DNA of 64,000 nucleotides. Source: Polyangium mundeleinium (GTDB lineage: Bacteria; Myxococcota_A; Polyangia; Polyangiales; Polyangiaceae). The stretch spans positions 9,890,501 to 9,954,500 of the forward strand of contig NZ_JAQNDO010000001.1 of assembly GCF_028369105.1 (NCBI RefSeq), written 5' to 3'. Positions 27,805 through 37,258 of this stretch are shown in pieces. Below the pieces are notes generated by a model that had not been told where the DNA came from, ran no database searches, and worked only from the letters and a program-made list of their open reading frames with translations. The stretch's first letter is position 1; each line of letters opens with the position of its first letter. The translations under genes and the position numbers were made by a program.

Positions 27805-30030
27805 ATGAGACGTTTGCTCTTGGCTTCGATTCCCGCGCTTTCCCTCACCGTGCTCGCTGCCTGCGACAGCGGCGAGACCTCGAATACGTCGGCAAACACG
27901 GGCGGCGGAGGCGCGGGCGCCACCGGCGGCATGGGCGGCACGGGCGCCACCGGCGGCATGGGCAGCACCGGCGGGCCCGGGGGCACGGGCGGTATCGGTG
28001 GGTCGGGCGGCGACGGTGGAATGGTTGGCTCTGGCGGTTCCGGCGGCATCGGTGGGTCCGGCGGCTCCGGTGGAATCGGCGGTTCCGGCGGCGCCGGCGG
28101 CGCCGGGGGAATCGGCGGTTCCGGCGGGATGGGCGGCTCCGGTGGCTCCGGCGGCGACGGCGGCAGTGGTGGCGGAATGCCCCCGGTCAAGCCGCCCGTG
28201 AGCCCCTACATCGTCGTCGATCAATTCGGATACTTGCCGGCTGGGCAGAAAGTTGCGGTCATCCGGGATCCTCAGAATGGATTCGACGCCGCGGAGTCGT
28301 TCTCTCCTGGGGGCACGTACGCGCTCGTGAACGCGCAGACGGGCGCGCAGGTCCTCACGGGCGCCCCGGCGGCGTGGAAGAATGGAATGGTCGACGCCTC
28401 CTCGGGCGATCGGGCCTGGCATTTCGATTTCTCGTCCGTGCAGACCACGGGCACCTATTACGTGCACGACACGGGCAACGACCGGCGCTCCCACGAGTTC
28501 CGGATCGCGACGAACGTCTACCGGGACGTGCTGAAGGCCGCGGTGCGCACGTTCTTCTACCAGCGCGCGGGGGTCGCGAAGTCGGCAGCGCACGCGGGCG
28601 CGGGCTGGGCCGACGGCGCGAGCCACGTGGGCCCGGGGCAAGACAAGAACGCCCGGCGTTACAATGCGCCGAACGACGCGTCGACGGAGCGGGATCTCTC
28701 CGGCGGCTGGTACGACGCGGGCGATTACAACAAGTACACGAACTGGCACGCGCGGTACGTGACGAGCCTGCTCATGGCCTACGACGAGTCGAAGGCCGCG
28801 TTCACCGACGATTACGGCATCCCCGAGTCGGGCAACGGCGTCCCCGACGTCGTGGACGAGGCGAAGTTCGGCATGGACTGGCTCATCAAGATGCAAAACG
28901 CGAACGGCTCCGTGCTGAGCATCGTGGGCCTCGCGCACGCGAGCCCGCCCTCCGCGGCGACGGGCCCGAGCCGGTATGGCACGGCGAGCACCTCGGCCAC
29001 GCTGAGCGCTGCCGCGGCCTTCGCGTATGGCTCGATCGTCTTCCGCTCGCTCGGCGGCGCATTCACGGCGTACGCCGACGACCTCGTCGCGCGGGCCGAG
29101 AATGCTTGGACCTGGGCGAACGCGAACCCGAACGTCACCTTCAACAACAACGACAGCGCGAACGGCTCGCAGGGCCTCGGCGCGGGCCAGCAGGAGACGG
29201 ACGATTACGGCCGGCTCTCCCGGAAGGTCGAAGCCGCCGCGTATCTCTTCCACGCGACGAACAAGGCGACCTACCGCCAGTTCTTCGATTCGAACTACGC
29301 GCAGATCCACCTGCTCCAGTGGAACTTCGCCTACCCGTTCGAGGCCGAGCAGCAGGACGCGCTGCTGTATTACACGAAGGTGCAGGGCGCCACGCAGTCC
29401 GTCGTGACGGCCATCCGGAACGCCTACAACGGCGCGATGAACGGGAACGAAAACTTCGGGGCGATCAACGGCGAGTCCGATCCGTACCGCGCGTACCTGA
29501 AGGATTACGTGTGGGGGAGCAACGGGACGAAGTCGCACCAGGGCAACATGTACCAGGACATCATCGTCTACGGGCTCGACCCGGCGAAAAACACGGCCGC
29601 GGAGCGGGCCGCGGCGCGCTACATCCATTACATCCACGGAACGAACCCGCTCGGGCTCGTGTACCTCTCGAACATGGCCGCCGTCGGCGCGGAGAACAGC
29701 GCGAACGAGTTCTACCACGCGTGGTTCGAGAATGGGAACGCGCAATGGGATCGCGTGGGCATGTCGACGTACGGGCCGGCCCCGGGCTTTTTGACGGGCG
29801 GCCCGAACCCGAGCTACGACTGGGATGGGTGCTGCCCGAACAACTGCGGCAGCGCGCAGAACAACGCCGTCTGCACCTCGGAGACGGTCACGCCGCCGAA
29901 GGGACAACCGGCGCAGAAGTCGTACAAGGACTTCAACACGAGCTGGCCGCTGAACTCGTGGTCCGTCACCGAGAACTCGAACGGCTACCAGGTGGCGTAC
30001 ATCCGGCTGCTCTCGAAGTTCGTGAAGTAA
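27805..30030 (+). CDS. Glycoside hydrolase family 9 endoglucanase-like lipoprotein
   Basis: 741 residues, ATG at 27805 after GGAGGT. Lipobox LAAC is followed by a ~95-residue Gly-rich spacer made of Gly-Gly-Ser/Thr repeats, which displays the enzyme away from the membrane. The Ig-like CelD_N domain spans about 132-230 and the (alpha/alpha)6 barrel runs from there to the end. The catalytic base pair is present in WYDAGDYNKY (Asp 304 and Asp 307). The proton donor is probably Glu 723 in SVTENSNGYQ. It should cleave beta-1,4-glucans such as cellulose or mixed-linkage glucan at the cell surface. A surface-bound cellulase suits a soil polymer degrader. Confidence 0.92.
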   Translation: MRRLLLASIPALSLTVLAACDSGETSNTSANTGGGGAGATGGMGGTGATGGMGSTGGPGGTGGIGGSGGDGGMVGSGGSGGIGGSGGSGGIGGSGGAGGAGGIGGSGGMGGSGGSGGDGGSGGGMPPVKPPVSPYIVVDQFGYLPAGQKVAVIRDPQNGFDAAESFSPGGTYALVNAQTGAQVLTGAPAAWKNGMVDASSGDRAWHFDFSSVQTTGTYYVHDTGNDRRSHEFRIATNVYRDVLKAAVRTFFYQRAGVAKSAAHAGAGWADGASHVGPGQDKNARRYNAPNDASTERDLSGGWYDAGDYNKYTNWHARYVTSLLMAYDESKAAFTDDYGIPESGNGVPDVVDEAKFGMDWLIKMQNANGSVLSIVGLAHASPPSAATGPSRYGTASTSATLSAAAAFAYGSIVFRSLGGAFTAYADDLVARAENAWTWANANPNVTFNNNDSANGSQGLGAGQQETDDYGRLSRKVEAAAYLFHATNKATYRQFFDSNYAQIHLLQWNFAYPFEAEQQDALLYYTKVQGATQSVVTAIRNAYNGAMNGNENFGAINGESDPYRAYLKDYVWGSNGTKSHQGNMYQDIIVYGLDPAKNTAAERAAARYIHYIHGTNPLGLVYLSNMAAVGAENSANEFYHAWFENGNAQWDRVGMSTYGPAPGFLTGGPNPSYDWDGCCPNNCGSAQNNAVCTSETVTPPKGQPAQKSYKDFNTSWPLNSWSVTENSNGYQVAYIRLLSKFVK

Positions 30031-30086
30031 TCCGCAGAAACACCTCTTGACGTTTCCCGCCCCCCGCGCGACGACGATCGCCGCAC

Positions 30087-30500
30087 ATGCGATCCGTCAC
30101 CGAATACCTCTGGTTCGAGACCAAGCAAAGGCGCGAGCTCGTCAACATCACCGATCGCGTCGAGACGATCGTCTCCGGCAGCGGCATCGCCGAGGGCATG
30201 GTCCTCGTCAGCGCGATGCACATCACGGCAGGCGTCTTCGTGAACGACCACGAGCCCGGGCTCTGGGAGGACATCTGGTCGTGGCTGCAAACGCTCGCCC
30301 CGGCCGGCCCCGATTACAAGCACCACCGGACCGGCGAGGACAACGGCGACGCGCACCTCAAGTCGATCCTCGTCCACCACCAGGTGATCGTCCCCATCAC
30401 GAAAGGCAAACTCGACCTCGGCCCCTGGCAGCAAATCTTTTACGCCGAGTTCGACGGCCAGCGGCGCAAGCGCCTGGTGGTCAAGGCCATGGGGGAATGA
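30087..30500 (+). CDS. YjbQ-family protein (thiamine-phosphate synthase-like, UPF0047)
   Basis: 137 residues, ATG at 30087. The whole length matches the UPF0047/YjbQ fold: [54 protein letters not shown], then [23 protein letters not shown]. Conserved histidines are those proposed to bind a metal. Family members can complement thiamine phosphate synthase mutants weakly, but the native role is uncertain. The next gene (thpR) begins 2 nt after its stop, so the two are one transcription unit. Confidence 0.9.
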   Translation: MRSVTEYLWFETKQRRELVNITDRVETIVSGSGIAEGMVLVSAMHITAGVFVNDHEPGLWEDIWSWLQTLAPAGPDYKHHRTGEDNGDAHLKSILVHHQVIVPITKGKLDLGPWQQIFYAEFDGQRRKRLVVKAMGE

Positions 30501-30501
30501 C

Positions 30502-31101
30502 GTGACTGACGTGACCCAGGGGACGAGGCGCCTCTTCATCGCCGTCGACCCCGGCGAGGCCTGCCACGCGCGCATCGCCACAGCCGTGGACCGGGCGCGC
30601 ACGCACGCCCCGCGGGCGCGCTGGGTGCGGACCGAGGGCATCCACGTGACGCTCGTCTTCCTCGGCGCGGTGGCCGAAGCGCTCGTCCCCGCGGTCGTGG
30701 CGACGATGGAAGACGTCGCGGTCCGGCACGCGCCGTTCACGCTGCGATTCGAGGGCGCCGGGTGTTTCGGCGGGCGAAAGCCGCGGGTTTTGTGGATCCC
30801 CGTCGCGGGGGACGTGCCGGCGCTCGGGCTCGTGCAAAAGGAGCTCTCGGAGGGGCTCACGGAGGTCGGGTACGTGCCCGAGGAACGGCTCTTTTCGCCG
30901 CACCTCACCCTGGCCCGCGCCGGCTTCGGCGGCACGGACGCGGGGCTCTGGGCAGCGGCGCGCTCGCTCGCGGCCGAATCCTTCGGCGAGGTGGAGGTGC
31001 GGGAGATCGTGCTTTACGAGAGCGTGCTTTCGGCGGCCGGCGCGCATTACAAGGCCGTCGCGCGATTGCTCCTCGGCGGGGTGCCTGCGCCGCTCCATTG
31101 A
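30502..31101 (+). CDS. thpR: RNA 2',3'-cyclic phosphodiesterase
   Basis: 199 residues, GTG start at 30502, with the preceding gene's end (GGGGGAATGA) serving as ribosome site. Both H-x-T motifs of the 2H phosphoesterase fold are present: HVTLVFLG and HLTLARAG. The enzyme opens 2',3'-cyclic phosphates on RNA ends (formerly called 2'-5' RNA ligase). Length fits the family. Coupled to the YjbQ gene upstream. Confidence 0.93.
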   Translation: MTDVTQGTRRLFIAVDPGEACHARIATAVDRARTHAPRARWVRTEGIHVTLVFLGAVAEALVPAVVATMEDVAVRHAPFTLRFEGAGCFGGRKPRVLWIPVAGDVPALGLVQKELSEGLTEVGYVPEERLFSPHLTLARAGFGGTDAGLWAAARSLAAESFGEVEVREIVLYESVLSAAGAHYKAVARLLLGGVPAPLH

Positions 31102-31167
31102 CCTCGTCCGCCACGAGGACAGGTTGCAGGGAGAGAGGGCCAGCGCTGCTGCTGGTGGCACGCCACC

Positions 31168-34100
31168 ATGACGGATCGGAAAAACGACCCGCCGTCGTTG
31201 AAATCGGAAAAATCCCCTTGGGACATTCTGTACCGTTACGGCGTCGCCATCGCCGTGACCGCGGGAACCGTGGCGCTCTGCATGAGCTTGCAGGCCGTCA
31301 TCGACACGCCTGCGCTCCTGCTCCTGCTCATCCTCGCGGTGACCGCCGCCGCGCACGGCGGCTTTGGCCCCGGGCTCGTCGCGACGGGGATGGCAGCCCT
31401 CGCCGGCATGGTTCTCCTCAGGCCGCTCGAAGGCCTCGCCGTCGCTTTGTTCGTCGCGGTCGGCCTCGTGCTTTGCACCCTCGGTGAATGCATCCACCGT
31501 TCCTTCGCGGCGAGCCGCCGCGGGAACGCCGTCCTCGAGCGTCGGATCCTCGAACGCACGGCCGAGCTCGAATCCCTGTTCTTGCACGCGCCGGTGGGCT
31601 TCGCCTTTTTTGATCGGGAGGGTCGGTTTCTCCGCGTCAACGAGTGGCTCGCCGCGATCAATGGCCTGCCCGTCGAGGCCCACCTCGGCCGCCCCCCGCA
31701 CGAGGTCCTGCCCCACATCACCGTCACCACGGCGCTGCACGATGTCTTTCGGACGGGCGAGCCGATCGCGCACCTGGAAATCAGCGGCGAGACCCCGGCC
31801 CGGCCTGGCGAAACCAGGCATTGGCTGGACGCGATTTTCCCGGTGCATGGGCCCGAGGGGACGGTCGCCTCGGTCGGCGCCGTCATCCTGGAGGTCACCG
31901 AAATGAAGCGGGCCACCGAGCAGGCGCGGGCGCGGGCGCGCCAGCAGGCGGCCGTGGCCGCGCTCGGGCACATGGCGCTCGTGGAGAGGGACGTCCAGCG
32001 CGTCATGAATCGCGCCGCCGAGCTCGTCGCCGAGACGCTCGAAATCGACCTGTGTGAGGTCCTGGAATTGTTGCCCGGGGGAAAACGCCTCCTGCTCCGC
32101 GCCGGCGTCGGGTGGGCGACGGGCCTCGTCGGGCACGCCACGGTGGGGACCGACGATCGCTCCCAGGCAGGCTATACGCTGCGATCAAACGGGCCCGTGG
32201 TCGTGGAGGACCTCCGGACCGAGCCGCGCTTCCACGGGCCTCCGCTCTTGCACGATCACGGCGTCCTCAGCGGGATGAGCGTGACGATCGCCGGCGAGCC
32301 AGATCGACCTTATGGCGTGCTCGGCGCGTTCACGCGGCGAAAGCGGATCTTCACCCGCGACGACATCACCTTCCTCGAATCCATCGCGATCCTCCTGGCG
32401 GCCTCGCTGCGGCAGGGGCAGGTCGAGCGGGCGCTGCGCGAGGGCGAGGAGCGGTATCGCCTGCTCGTCGAGGGCGTGCGTGATTACGCGATTTACATGC
32501 TCGACCCCGAAGGTCGCGTGGAGAGCTGGAATGCCGGTGCGGAGCGGCTCAAGGGATACACGGCCGAGGAGGTCATCGGCCAGCATTTCTCCCAGTTCTA
32601 CCCCGCCGAGGACGTCGCCCAGGGCAAACCGGAGCGTTCGCTCATCCTGGCGGCGAGGCACGGGCGTTTCGAGGAGGAGGGATTTCACGTTCGCAAGGAC
32701 GGCACGCGTTTCTGGGCGAACGTCGTGCTGACGGCCCTGCGGGACGAGACCGGCGCCCTCCGCGGATTCTCCAACATGACGCGCGACGTGACCGAACGAA
32801 AGCAGGCCGTCGAGGCGGCGCGGAACGCCGCGGCGCGCCTCCGGGCCATCGTGGAGACCGCCGTCGACGGGATCATCACCATCGACGACCGCGGCACGAT
32901 CGAGTCCACGAATCCCGCATCCGAACGAATGCTCGGTTATGGCGCGGACGAGCTCGTCGGCCGGAACATCAAGACGATCATGCCCGAGCCGTACCGGAGC
33001 GGGCACGACACCTACCTTGCGAATTACCTGCGCACGGGCGTACGAAAGGTCATCGGCATCGGGCGCAAGGTGCGCGGGCGGCGCAAGGACGGCTCGGAGT
33101 TCCCCCTGGAGCTGGCCGTCAGCGAGTTTTTCGTGGGCGAGCGGAGGCTCTTCGCGGGCGTCATCCGCGACATCACCGAGCGGGAGGCGGCGGAGGCGGA
33201 GCACGAATGGCTGCTCGGCAGCGAGCGGGCTGCGCGAAGCGAGGCCGAGCGGGCCAACCGGATGAAGGACGAGTTTTTGGCCACGATGTCGCACGAGCTC
33301 CGGACGCCGCTGACCCCCATCCTCGGCTGGATCGAGCTCCTCCGCACCTCGCAGCAGGCGCCGCAGAACCTGGAAAAGGGTTTGTCGGTCATCGAGCGCA
33401 ACGCACGCCTGCAATTGCAGCTCATCTCGGACCTGCTCGACGTGAGCCGGATCGTCTCCGGAAAACTTCGCCTCAACGTGCAGCGCGTCGATCTGCCGAA
33501 GGTGATCGACTCGGCCATCGAGTCCGTTCGTCACGCCGCCGAGGTGAAGGGCATCGCGATTCAAGCCACGTACGAGCCGATGGACACGACCGTAATGGGC
33601 GACCCGGATCGCCTGCAGCAGATCGTGTGGAACCTCGTCGCGAACGCGATCAAATTCACGCCCAAGAAGGGCCGCGTGGAGATCCGACTTTCCCGGACGA
33701 ACGCCTATTTCCGGCTCGCGGTCACGGATACGGGACAGGGGATCGCGCTGGAGTTTCTCCCGCTCCTCTTCGATCGTTTCCGCCAGGCCGATTCGTCCAC
33801 GTCACGCCGCCATGGCGGGCTCGGCCTCGGGCTTTCCATCGTCAAGCATCTGGTCGAGCTTCACGGCGGGTGCGTGCACGCGGAGAGCGCGGGGCTCGGA
33901 AAAGGCGCGACGTTCGTGGTCGACCTCCCGACGATGCCCGCGATCGCCCACGGTCCCGAGAACGACACGCTCCCGCTGCTCTGGCCGAACCTCTCTCGCG
34001 CGCCCGTCGCCGACACGACGAGCCTCGAAGGCATTCGTGTCCTCGTCGTGGACGACGAGCCGGACGCGCGGGAGCTCGTCGAGCGATTGCTGGAGGATCG

Positions 34101-34422
34101 CCGGGCGAAGGTCATCACGGCGGCCTCGGCATTCGAGGCCCTCGATCTGCTGAACAACCCGGAGAACGAGCCGGACGTCATGGTGAGCGATCTCGGGATG
34201 CCCGGAATGGACGGATTCGCCCTCATTCGCGAGGTGCGCGCGCGCGGCACCACGGGGCTCGGCGACCTGCCCGCCGTGGCGGTGACGGCCTTCGCGCGCC
34301 CCGAGGACAAGGCCCGATCCCTCGAAGCCGGCTACGACGCGCACGTGACGAAGCCGATCGATCCGCTCGGGTTCGTCGCGACCGTGGCGCAATTGACGAG
34401 GCGCAAACGGGCGGTGTCGTAA
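31168..34422 (+). CDS. Membrane hybrid histidine kinase with PAS/GAF sensors and receiver
   Basis: 1084 residues, ATG at 31168. Order: three or four membrane helices at about 25-110 (DUF4118-like, KdpD-type cap), then PAS (about 125-245), GAF (about 265-400), PAS (about 415-545) and PAS (about 550-670). The kinase core has SHELRTPLTP with the histidine near 710, NLVANAIKFTP, DTGQGI and GGLGLGLSI. The C-terminal receiver domain (from about 957) has VVDDEPDARE, a phospho-acceptor aspartate in VMVSDLGMPG and a lysine in VTKPID. It probably passes phosphate to an unlinked partner. No ribosome site is obvious, and no output gene is nearby. Confidence 0.9.
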   Translation: MTDRKNDPPSLKSEKSPWDILYRYGVAIAVTAGTVALCMSLQAVIDTPALLLLLILAVTAAAHGGFGPGLVATGMAALAGMVLLRPLEGLAVALFVAVGLVLCTLGECIHRSFAASRRGNAVLERRILERTAELESLFLHAPVGFAFFDREGRFLRVNEWLAAINGLPVEAHLGRPPHEVLPHITVTTALHDVFRTGEPIAHLEISGETPARPGETRHWLDAIFPVHGPEGTVASVGAVILEVTEMKRATEQARARARQQAAVAALGHMALVERDVQRVMNRAAELVAETLEIDLCEVLELLPGGKRLLLRAGVGWATGLVGHATVGTDDRSQAGYTLRSNGPVVVEDLRTEPRFHGPPLLHDHGVLSGMSVTIAGEPDRPYGVLGAFTRRKRIFTRDDITFLESIAILLAASLRQGQVERALREGEERYRLLVEGVRDYAIYMLDPEGRVESWNAGAERLKGYTAEEVIGQHFSQFYPAEDVAQGKPERSLILAARHGRFEEEGFHVRKDGTRFWANVVLTALRDETGALRGFSNMTRDVTERKQAVEAARNAAARLRAIVETAVDGIITIDDRGTIESTNPASERMLGYGADELVGRNIKTIMPEPYRSGHDTYLANYLRTGVRKVIGIGRKVRGRRKDGSEFPLELAVSEFFVGERRLFAGVIRDITEREAAEAEHEWLLGSERAARSEAERANRMKDEFLATMSHELRTPLTPILGWIELLRTSQQAPQNLEKGLSVIERNARLQLQLISDLLDVSRIVSGKLRLNVQRVDLPKVIDSAIESVRHAAEVKGIAIQATYEPMDTTVMGDPDRLQQIVWNLVANAIKFTPKKGRVEIRLSRTNAYFRLAVTDTGQGIALEFLPLLFDRFRQADSSTSRRHGGLGLGLSIVKHLVELHGGCVHAESAGLGKGATFVVDLPTMPAIAHGPENDTLPLLWPNLSRAPVADTTSLEGIRVLVVDDEPDARELVERLLEDRRAKVITAASAFEALDLLNNPENEPDVMVSDLGMPGMDGFALIREVRARGTTGLGDLPAVAVTAFARPEDKARSLEAGYDAHVTKPIDPLGFVATVAQLTRRKRAVS

Positions 34423-34451
34423 CGCCGAGCGCCGTCGCTACGGCGCGGGTC

Positions 34452-35390
34452 TCATTGCGCCTTTCTCCGCCATGCATCGAGCGTGCGTATCCCGTCTCCC
34501 GTCCACCCTTCGATGAGGTCTGCCCATGCGTTGGCGGCATGCGGGCCGAGCTTTGCTTCGTATCGGTTGCCCGCTTCTCCTGCTGGGTAGGCCCATGCTT
34601 GGACGGCCTCCATCAACCCCACGACGACGAGATTCCGCGCTTCCCCGTCCCCGTGGACGAGCACGTGCTCCATCGCGTCGAACACGTCTTGCACCCATGG
34701 CGCTTTGCAACCGCTCGTGAATGCGTGCACGTGTGCTCGTCCCATGTCGGCGATGCCTGTGTAATCGAGCCAGGATTCGTGCTTGCGCTCCGATTCGAGC
34801 CTCTGGCGAAAGCGTGGCCATACGGCCGCAAAACAGGCGATCGCGCCTCGGGCGCCCTGGGGATGGGGATCGAGCGTGGGCCTTTTCGACCCGCGCGGCA
34901 GCTCCATCTCCACACGCTCTGCGAGAGGAGCCGACAGGAGCGAGCGGTCGAGATGCTCATGCTTGGCTGCCCAGCGGAAGATGGCGAAGCTCTTGCGCCG
35001 CGAACGCCATCCTCGCTCGGGGGCCTCGGCTCCTATCGTCGCTTCCACGAGCGCCGCGCGCACGGTCGGGCCCAAGCCGGGATGGACGAGCGCGCAAGCA
35101 AATGCGTCATGCGCGTCATACACGCGTTTCGCTCGTGCGGCCCGAGGCGTATCCGTCGGATATGCGTTCTGCGCGGCGGCGAGCACCGAGGCCGCCGGAA
35201 AGTACCCGCGAGAGGACAACAAGAGCCGAGCGAGCTTCGCGGGAGGTCGTGGGAAAAGCCCGGGCCAGACAGGCTCACCAGGCGCCCCCTGGGCCCTACG
35301 CACGAGAAAGGACACGTCCGCGTCGTCGTGCGGCGGAAGAGGCCCTGATGGAGGAAATGTCGTCGTCGCCAAGAAGGACGAGAGATCCAT
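34452..35390 (-). CDS. Uncharacterised protein
   Basis: 312 residues from the ATG at 35388-35390; a TTG lies one codon upstream. There is no signal peptide or membrane helix. The N-terminal half is Ala/Leu-rich and helical (LAAAQNAYPTDTPRAARAKR). The C-terminal ~90 residues (AFTSGCKAPWVQDVFDAME through VVVGLMEAVQAWAYP) resemble small uncharacterised domains seen in several bacterial immunity-like proteins. I cannot name a family with certainty. It converges with the hybrid kinase gene, 29 nt apart, and starts the accessory-looking stretch of the window. Confidence 0.6.
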   Translation of the reverse strand: MDLSSFLATTTFPPSGPLPPHDDADVSFLVRRAQGAPGEPVWPGLFPRPPAKLARLLLSSRGYFPAASVLAAAQNAYPTDTPRAARAKRVYDAHDAFACALVHPGLGPTVRAALVEATIGAEAPERGWRSRRKSFAIFRWAAKHEHLDRSLLSAPLAERVEMELPRGSKRPTLDPHPQGARGAIACFAAVWPRFRQRLESERKHESWLDYTGIADMGRAHVHAFTSGCKAPWVQDVFDAMEHVLVHGDGEARNLVVVGLMEAVQAWAYPAGEAGNRYEAKLGPHAANAWADLIEGWTGDGIRTLDAWRRKAQ

Positions 35391-35707
35391 CAAGGATACC
35401 GATGCCCCGCCGGCAATGCCTCCTCCACGAATGCATGCCCCTTCAAGAGCGCGGGGTCCCCGAGGCGAAGAGCGCGGAATTGGCTTCCCATGCGGGAAGG
35501 AGTCTCGTCCGGTCGCGTATTCGTGTCAACGCGTTCGTTGCATGCGGCAGCGCCTCGCCGGAACGCGGGCGCGTGAGCGGCGGCGGCAACGAGGTCGTCG
35601 GCGGCTCGGCCGTCGCGTCTCGGGCGCATCGCTCATGCCTGCCATTTGTTGACGTCCCTACGACGATCGGGCACGCTGGCGTTTCGACGCAAAGGACAAG
35701 GAAAGCC
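35391..35707. other. 317-nt non-coding stretch
   Basis: This lies between the uncharacterised gene and the lipoprotein at 35708, and both genes point outward. No convincing coding frame, hairpin or repeat was seen. The 60 nt before 35708 should contain the lipoprotein promoter, but no clear -35/-10 pair could be fixed. Confidence 0.4.
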
Positions 35708-36424
35708 ATGGATCAGATCATTCGCAGGGGATGGGGTCGTGCGACGCTCGTCGCCGTCGCGCTCACGATGTTCGGGTGCGCCGCCAGCGGTACCGGAGGC
35801 TCGGGTGGGGAGGGTGGAGAGGGCGGGGAGGACGATGGTTGGGGGAATGGCGGCGGCGGCGCGGGCGGCGGCGGCGCGGGCGGCAGCGGCGGCGCGGGCG
35901 GCGGCGGCCCGATGACCGGACCCAAGCGCATTTTCATCACCAAGACAACCTACAACGGAAACCTCGCCAAAGCGGGCAATGCTGCGACCGGAATCGCAGG
36001 CGGAGACAACCTCTGCAAGCTCGCCGCAGACGCGGCGAACCTCGGGGGCACGTGGAAGGCGTGGCTGTCGGACGCGAATACCAATGCGATCGATCGACTC
36101 ACCGAAGTAGGCCCGTGGCACACCATCGACCTGTCGAAGGTCATCTTCAACAACAAGTCCAACATCATCACGGGGCCCCTCACGTCGATCGGGTACGACG
36201 AGAACGGGGACACGTTGGGAGGCGAGTACGGCGCCTGGACAGGGACGATGAACGACGGCAAAAAGGACCCCGAGTACGTGACCGATTGTGTCAACTGGAC
36301 GAACGGCACCAATACAGGGGAAGGTTGGACCGGCCTCGGCTCGAGCGACAACGCAAACCATTGGACGGAGTATTATCTCAAGCCGTGCCAATCCTTGTAC
36401 CATCTCTATTGCTTCGAGCAGTGA
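35708..36424 (+). CDS. DUF1554-like surface lipoprotein with Gly-rich spacer
   Basis: 238 residues, ATG at 35708. Lipobox MFGC (Cys about 22) is followed by a ~45-residue Gly/Glu/Asp and Gly-Gly-Ala spacer. The mature domain (about 75-238) has KRIFITKTTYNGNLAKAG, NLCKLAADAANLGGTWKAWLSD, and a Cys-containing C-terminus (DCVNWTNGTNTGEGWTGLGS). This is the pattern of the DUF1554 fold known from Leptospira surface adhesins (LenA/Lfh-type) and from many myxobacterial lipoproteins. It may bind host or environmental polymers, but that is unproven. The gene is isolated, with repeats downstream. Confidence 0.75.
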   Translation: MDQIIRRGWGRATLVAVALTMFGCAASGTGGSGGEGGEGGEDDGWGNGGGGAGGGGAGGSGGAGGGGPMTGPKRIFITKTTYNGNLAKAGNAATGIAGGDNLCKLAADAANLGGTWKAWLSDANTNAIDRLTEVGPWHTIDLSKVIFNNKSNIITGPLTSIGYDENGDTLGGEYGAWTGTMNDGKKDPEYVTDCVNWTNGTNTGEGWTGLGSSDNANHWTEYYLKPCQSLYHLYCFEQ

Positions 36425-36746
36425 GCGTGACGGGCTGCGCCTTGCTCTTGGCGTTCGCCACGGCGAGGTCCAGCGAGTCTTGCATTCGTCGTCGCTGCCA
36501 GGGCAATCCGAGGTCGTGATTCACCCGGGCGCAGTTGCCGAAAGCGTCACACGGGCGGCACGCACAGGACGAGGAGCTGCACGAGGAGGAAAAGCGGTCC
36601 ACGGCGGCGCATGCAATCGAGGACACCGAAGGCATGGGGCCGGGGGCAAGTTTCTACCGACCCACCTCACGACCCGCCGCGGGCAGCGCCCGCTGCCGCT
36701 CGCCGCGTCCGCATTCGCGTCCGCCACCGCATCCACCGTTGCCCTC

Positions 36747-37045
36747 GCGTCTCCAAACGTCCCGACACCCGCGCGTCACCGTGACTCGCCCCTGTTCGAG
36801 TCTTCGAACACCCGCGCGTCACGCTCTCCTCCGGCTCTCCGAAGCTTCGAACACCCTCGCGTCACGTTTCCCAGCGCCCGTTGGAACGACCGATCCCCCG
36901 CGCGTCACCGTCTCCACCGGCTCTCCAAACGTTCGATCACCGACGCGTCATCGTGACGCGAGGGTGTTCGAACGTTCGAACACCCTCGCGTCACCGTCTC
37001 CCGCGACCCCTCGAACGCCCCAACACCCTCGCGCGCCCGAAACCT
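36747..37045. repeat. Degenerate tandem repeat, ~43-bp period, about seven copies
   Basis: The hexamer GCGTCA recurs at 36773, 36816, 36859, 36901, 36944 and 36987, that is every 42-43 bp. It sits each time inside a longer imperfect unit related to TTCGAACACCCTCGCGTCA followed by CCGTCTCC. A decayed seventh unit begins near 37030. The intervals are themselves similar, so this is a tandem repeat rather than a CRISPR array. It occupies the gap between two lipoprotein genes, where no gene was found. A role (protein-binding array, structural element, recombination hot spot) is unknown. Confidence 0.75.
36952..36993. repeat. Perfect 42-bp palindrome within the tandem repeat
   Basis: The two 21-nt arms are exact reverse complements with no spacer; the centre reads GAACGTTC. 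It arises where one repeat unit is inverted next to the following one, so the array switches orientation here. It could form a cruciform or act as a dimer-binding site. Confidence 0.85.
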
Positions 37046-37077
37046 GCGGGTCCTCCATGGACTTTTCCGTCGGGCGT

Positions 37078-37152
37078 TCAGCGGAAGCGGAAGCGGAAGC
37101 GGGGGCGGGGGCGGGGCAGCAGACGAAATCGGGTTGTGTACCGTTGTTGAGG
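37078..37152 (-). repeat. Dispersed intergenic element, copy 1 (core plus G-rich hexamer array)
   Basis: On the minus strand the core begins CCTCAACAACGGTACACAAC and runs directly into an array of CCGCCCC/CCGCTTCC-type hexamers (37078-37117). The core is shared with copies at 50259-50293 and 51735-51768, each also followed by the same type of array. It lies in a gene-free gap. Confidence 0.65.
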
Positions 37153-37258
37153 AGCCTTGTGGGCCTTGCCGGGTGTGGCGGCCGCCATGGCGGAGGGGAT
37201 GCGGGCGCGAGCGGGGCGGGTTATTTACGCTGAGCGCCCGCGGAAGGCGCGAGCCAGC

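Noticed and set aside
36747-37045. CRISPR array
   Set aside because: Spacers are similar to each other, repeats are degenerate, and no cas genes are in the window.
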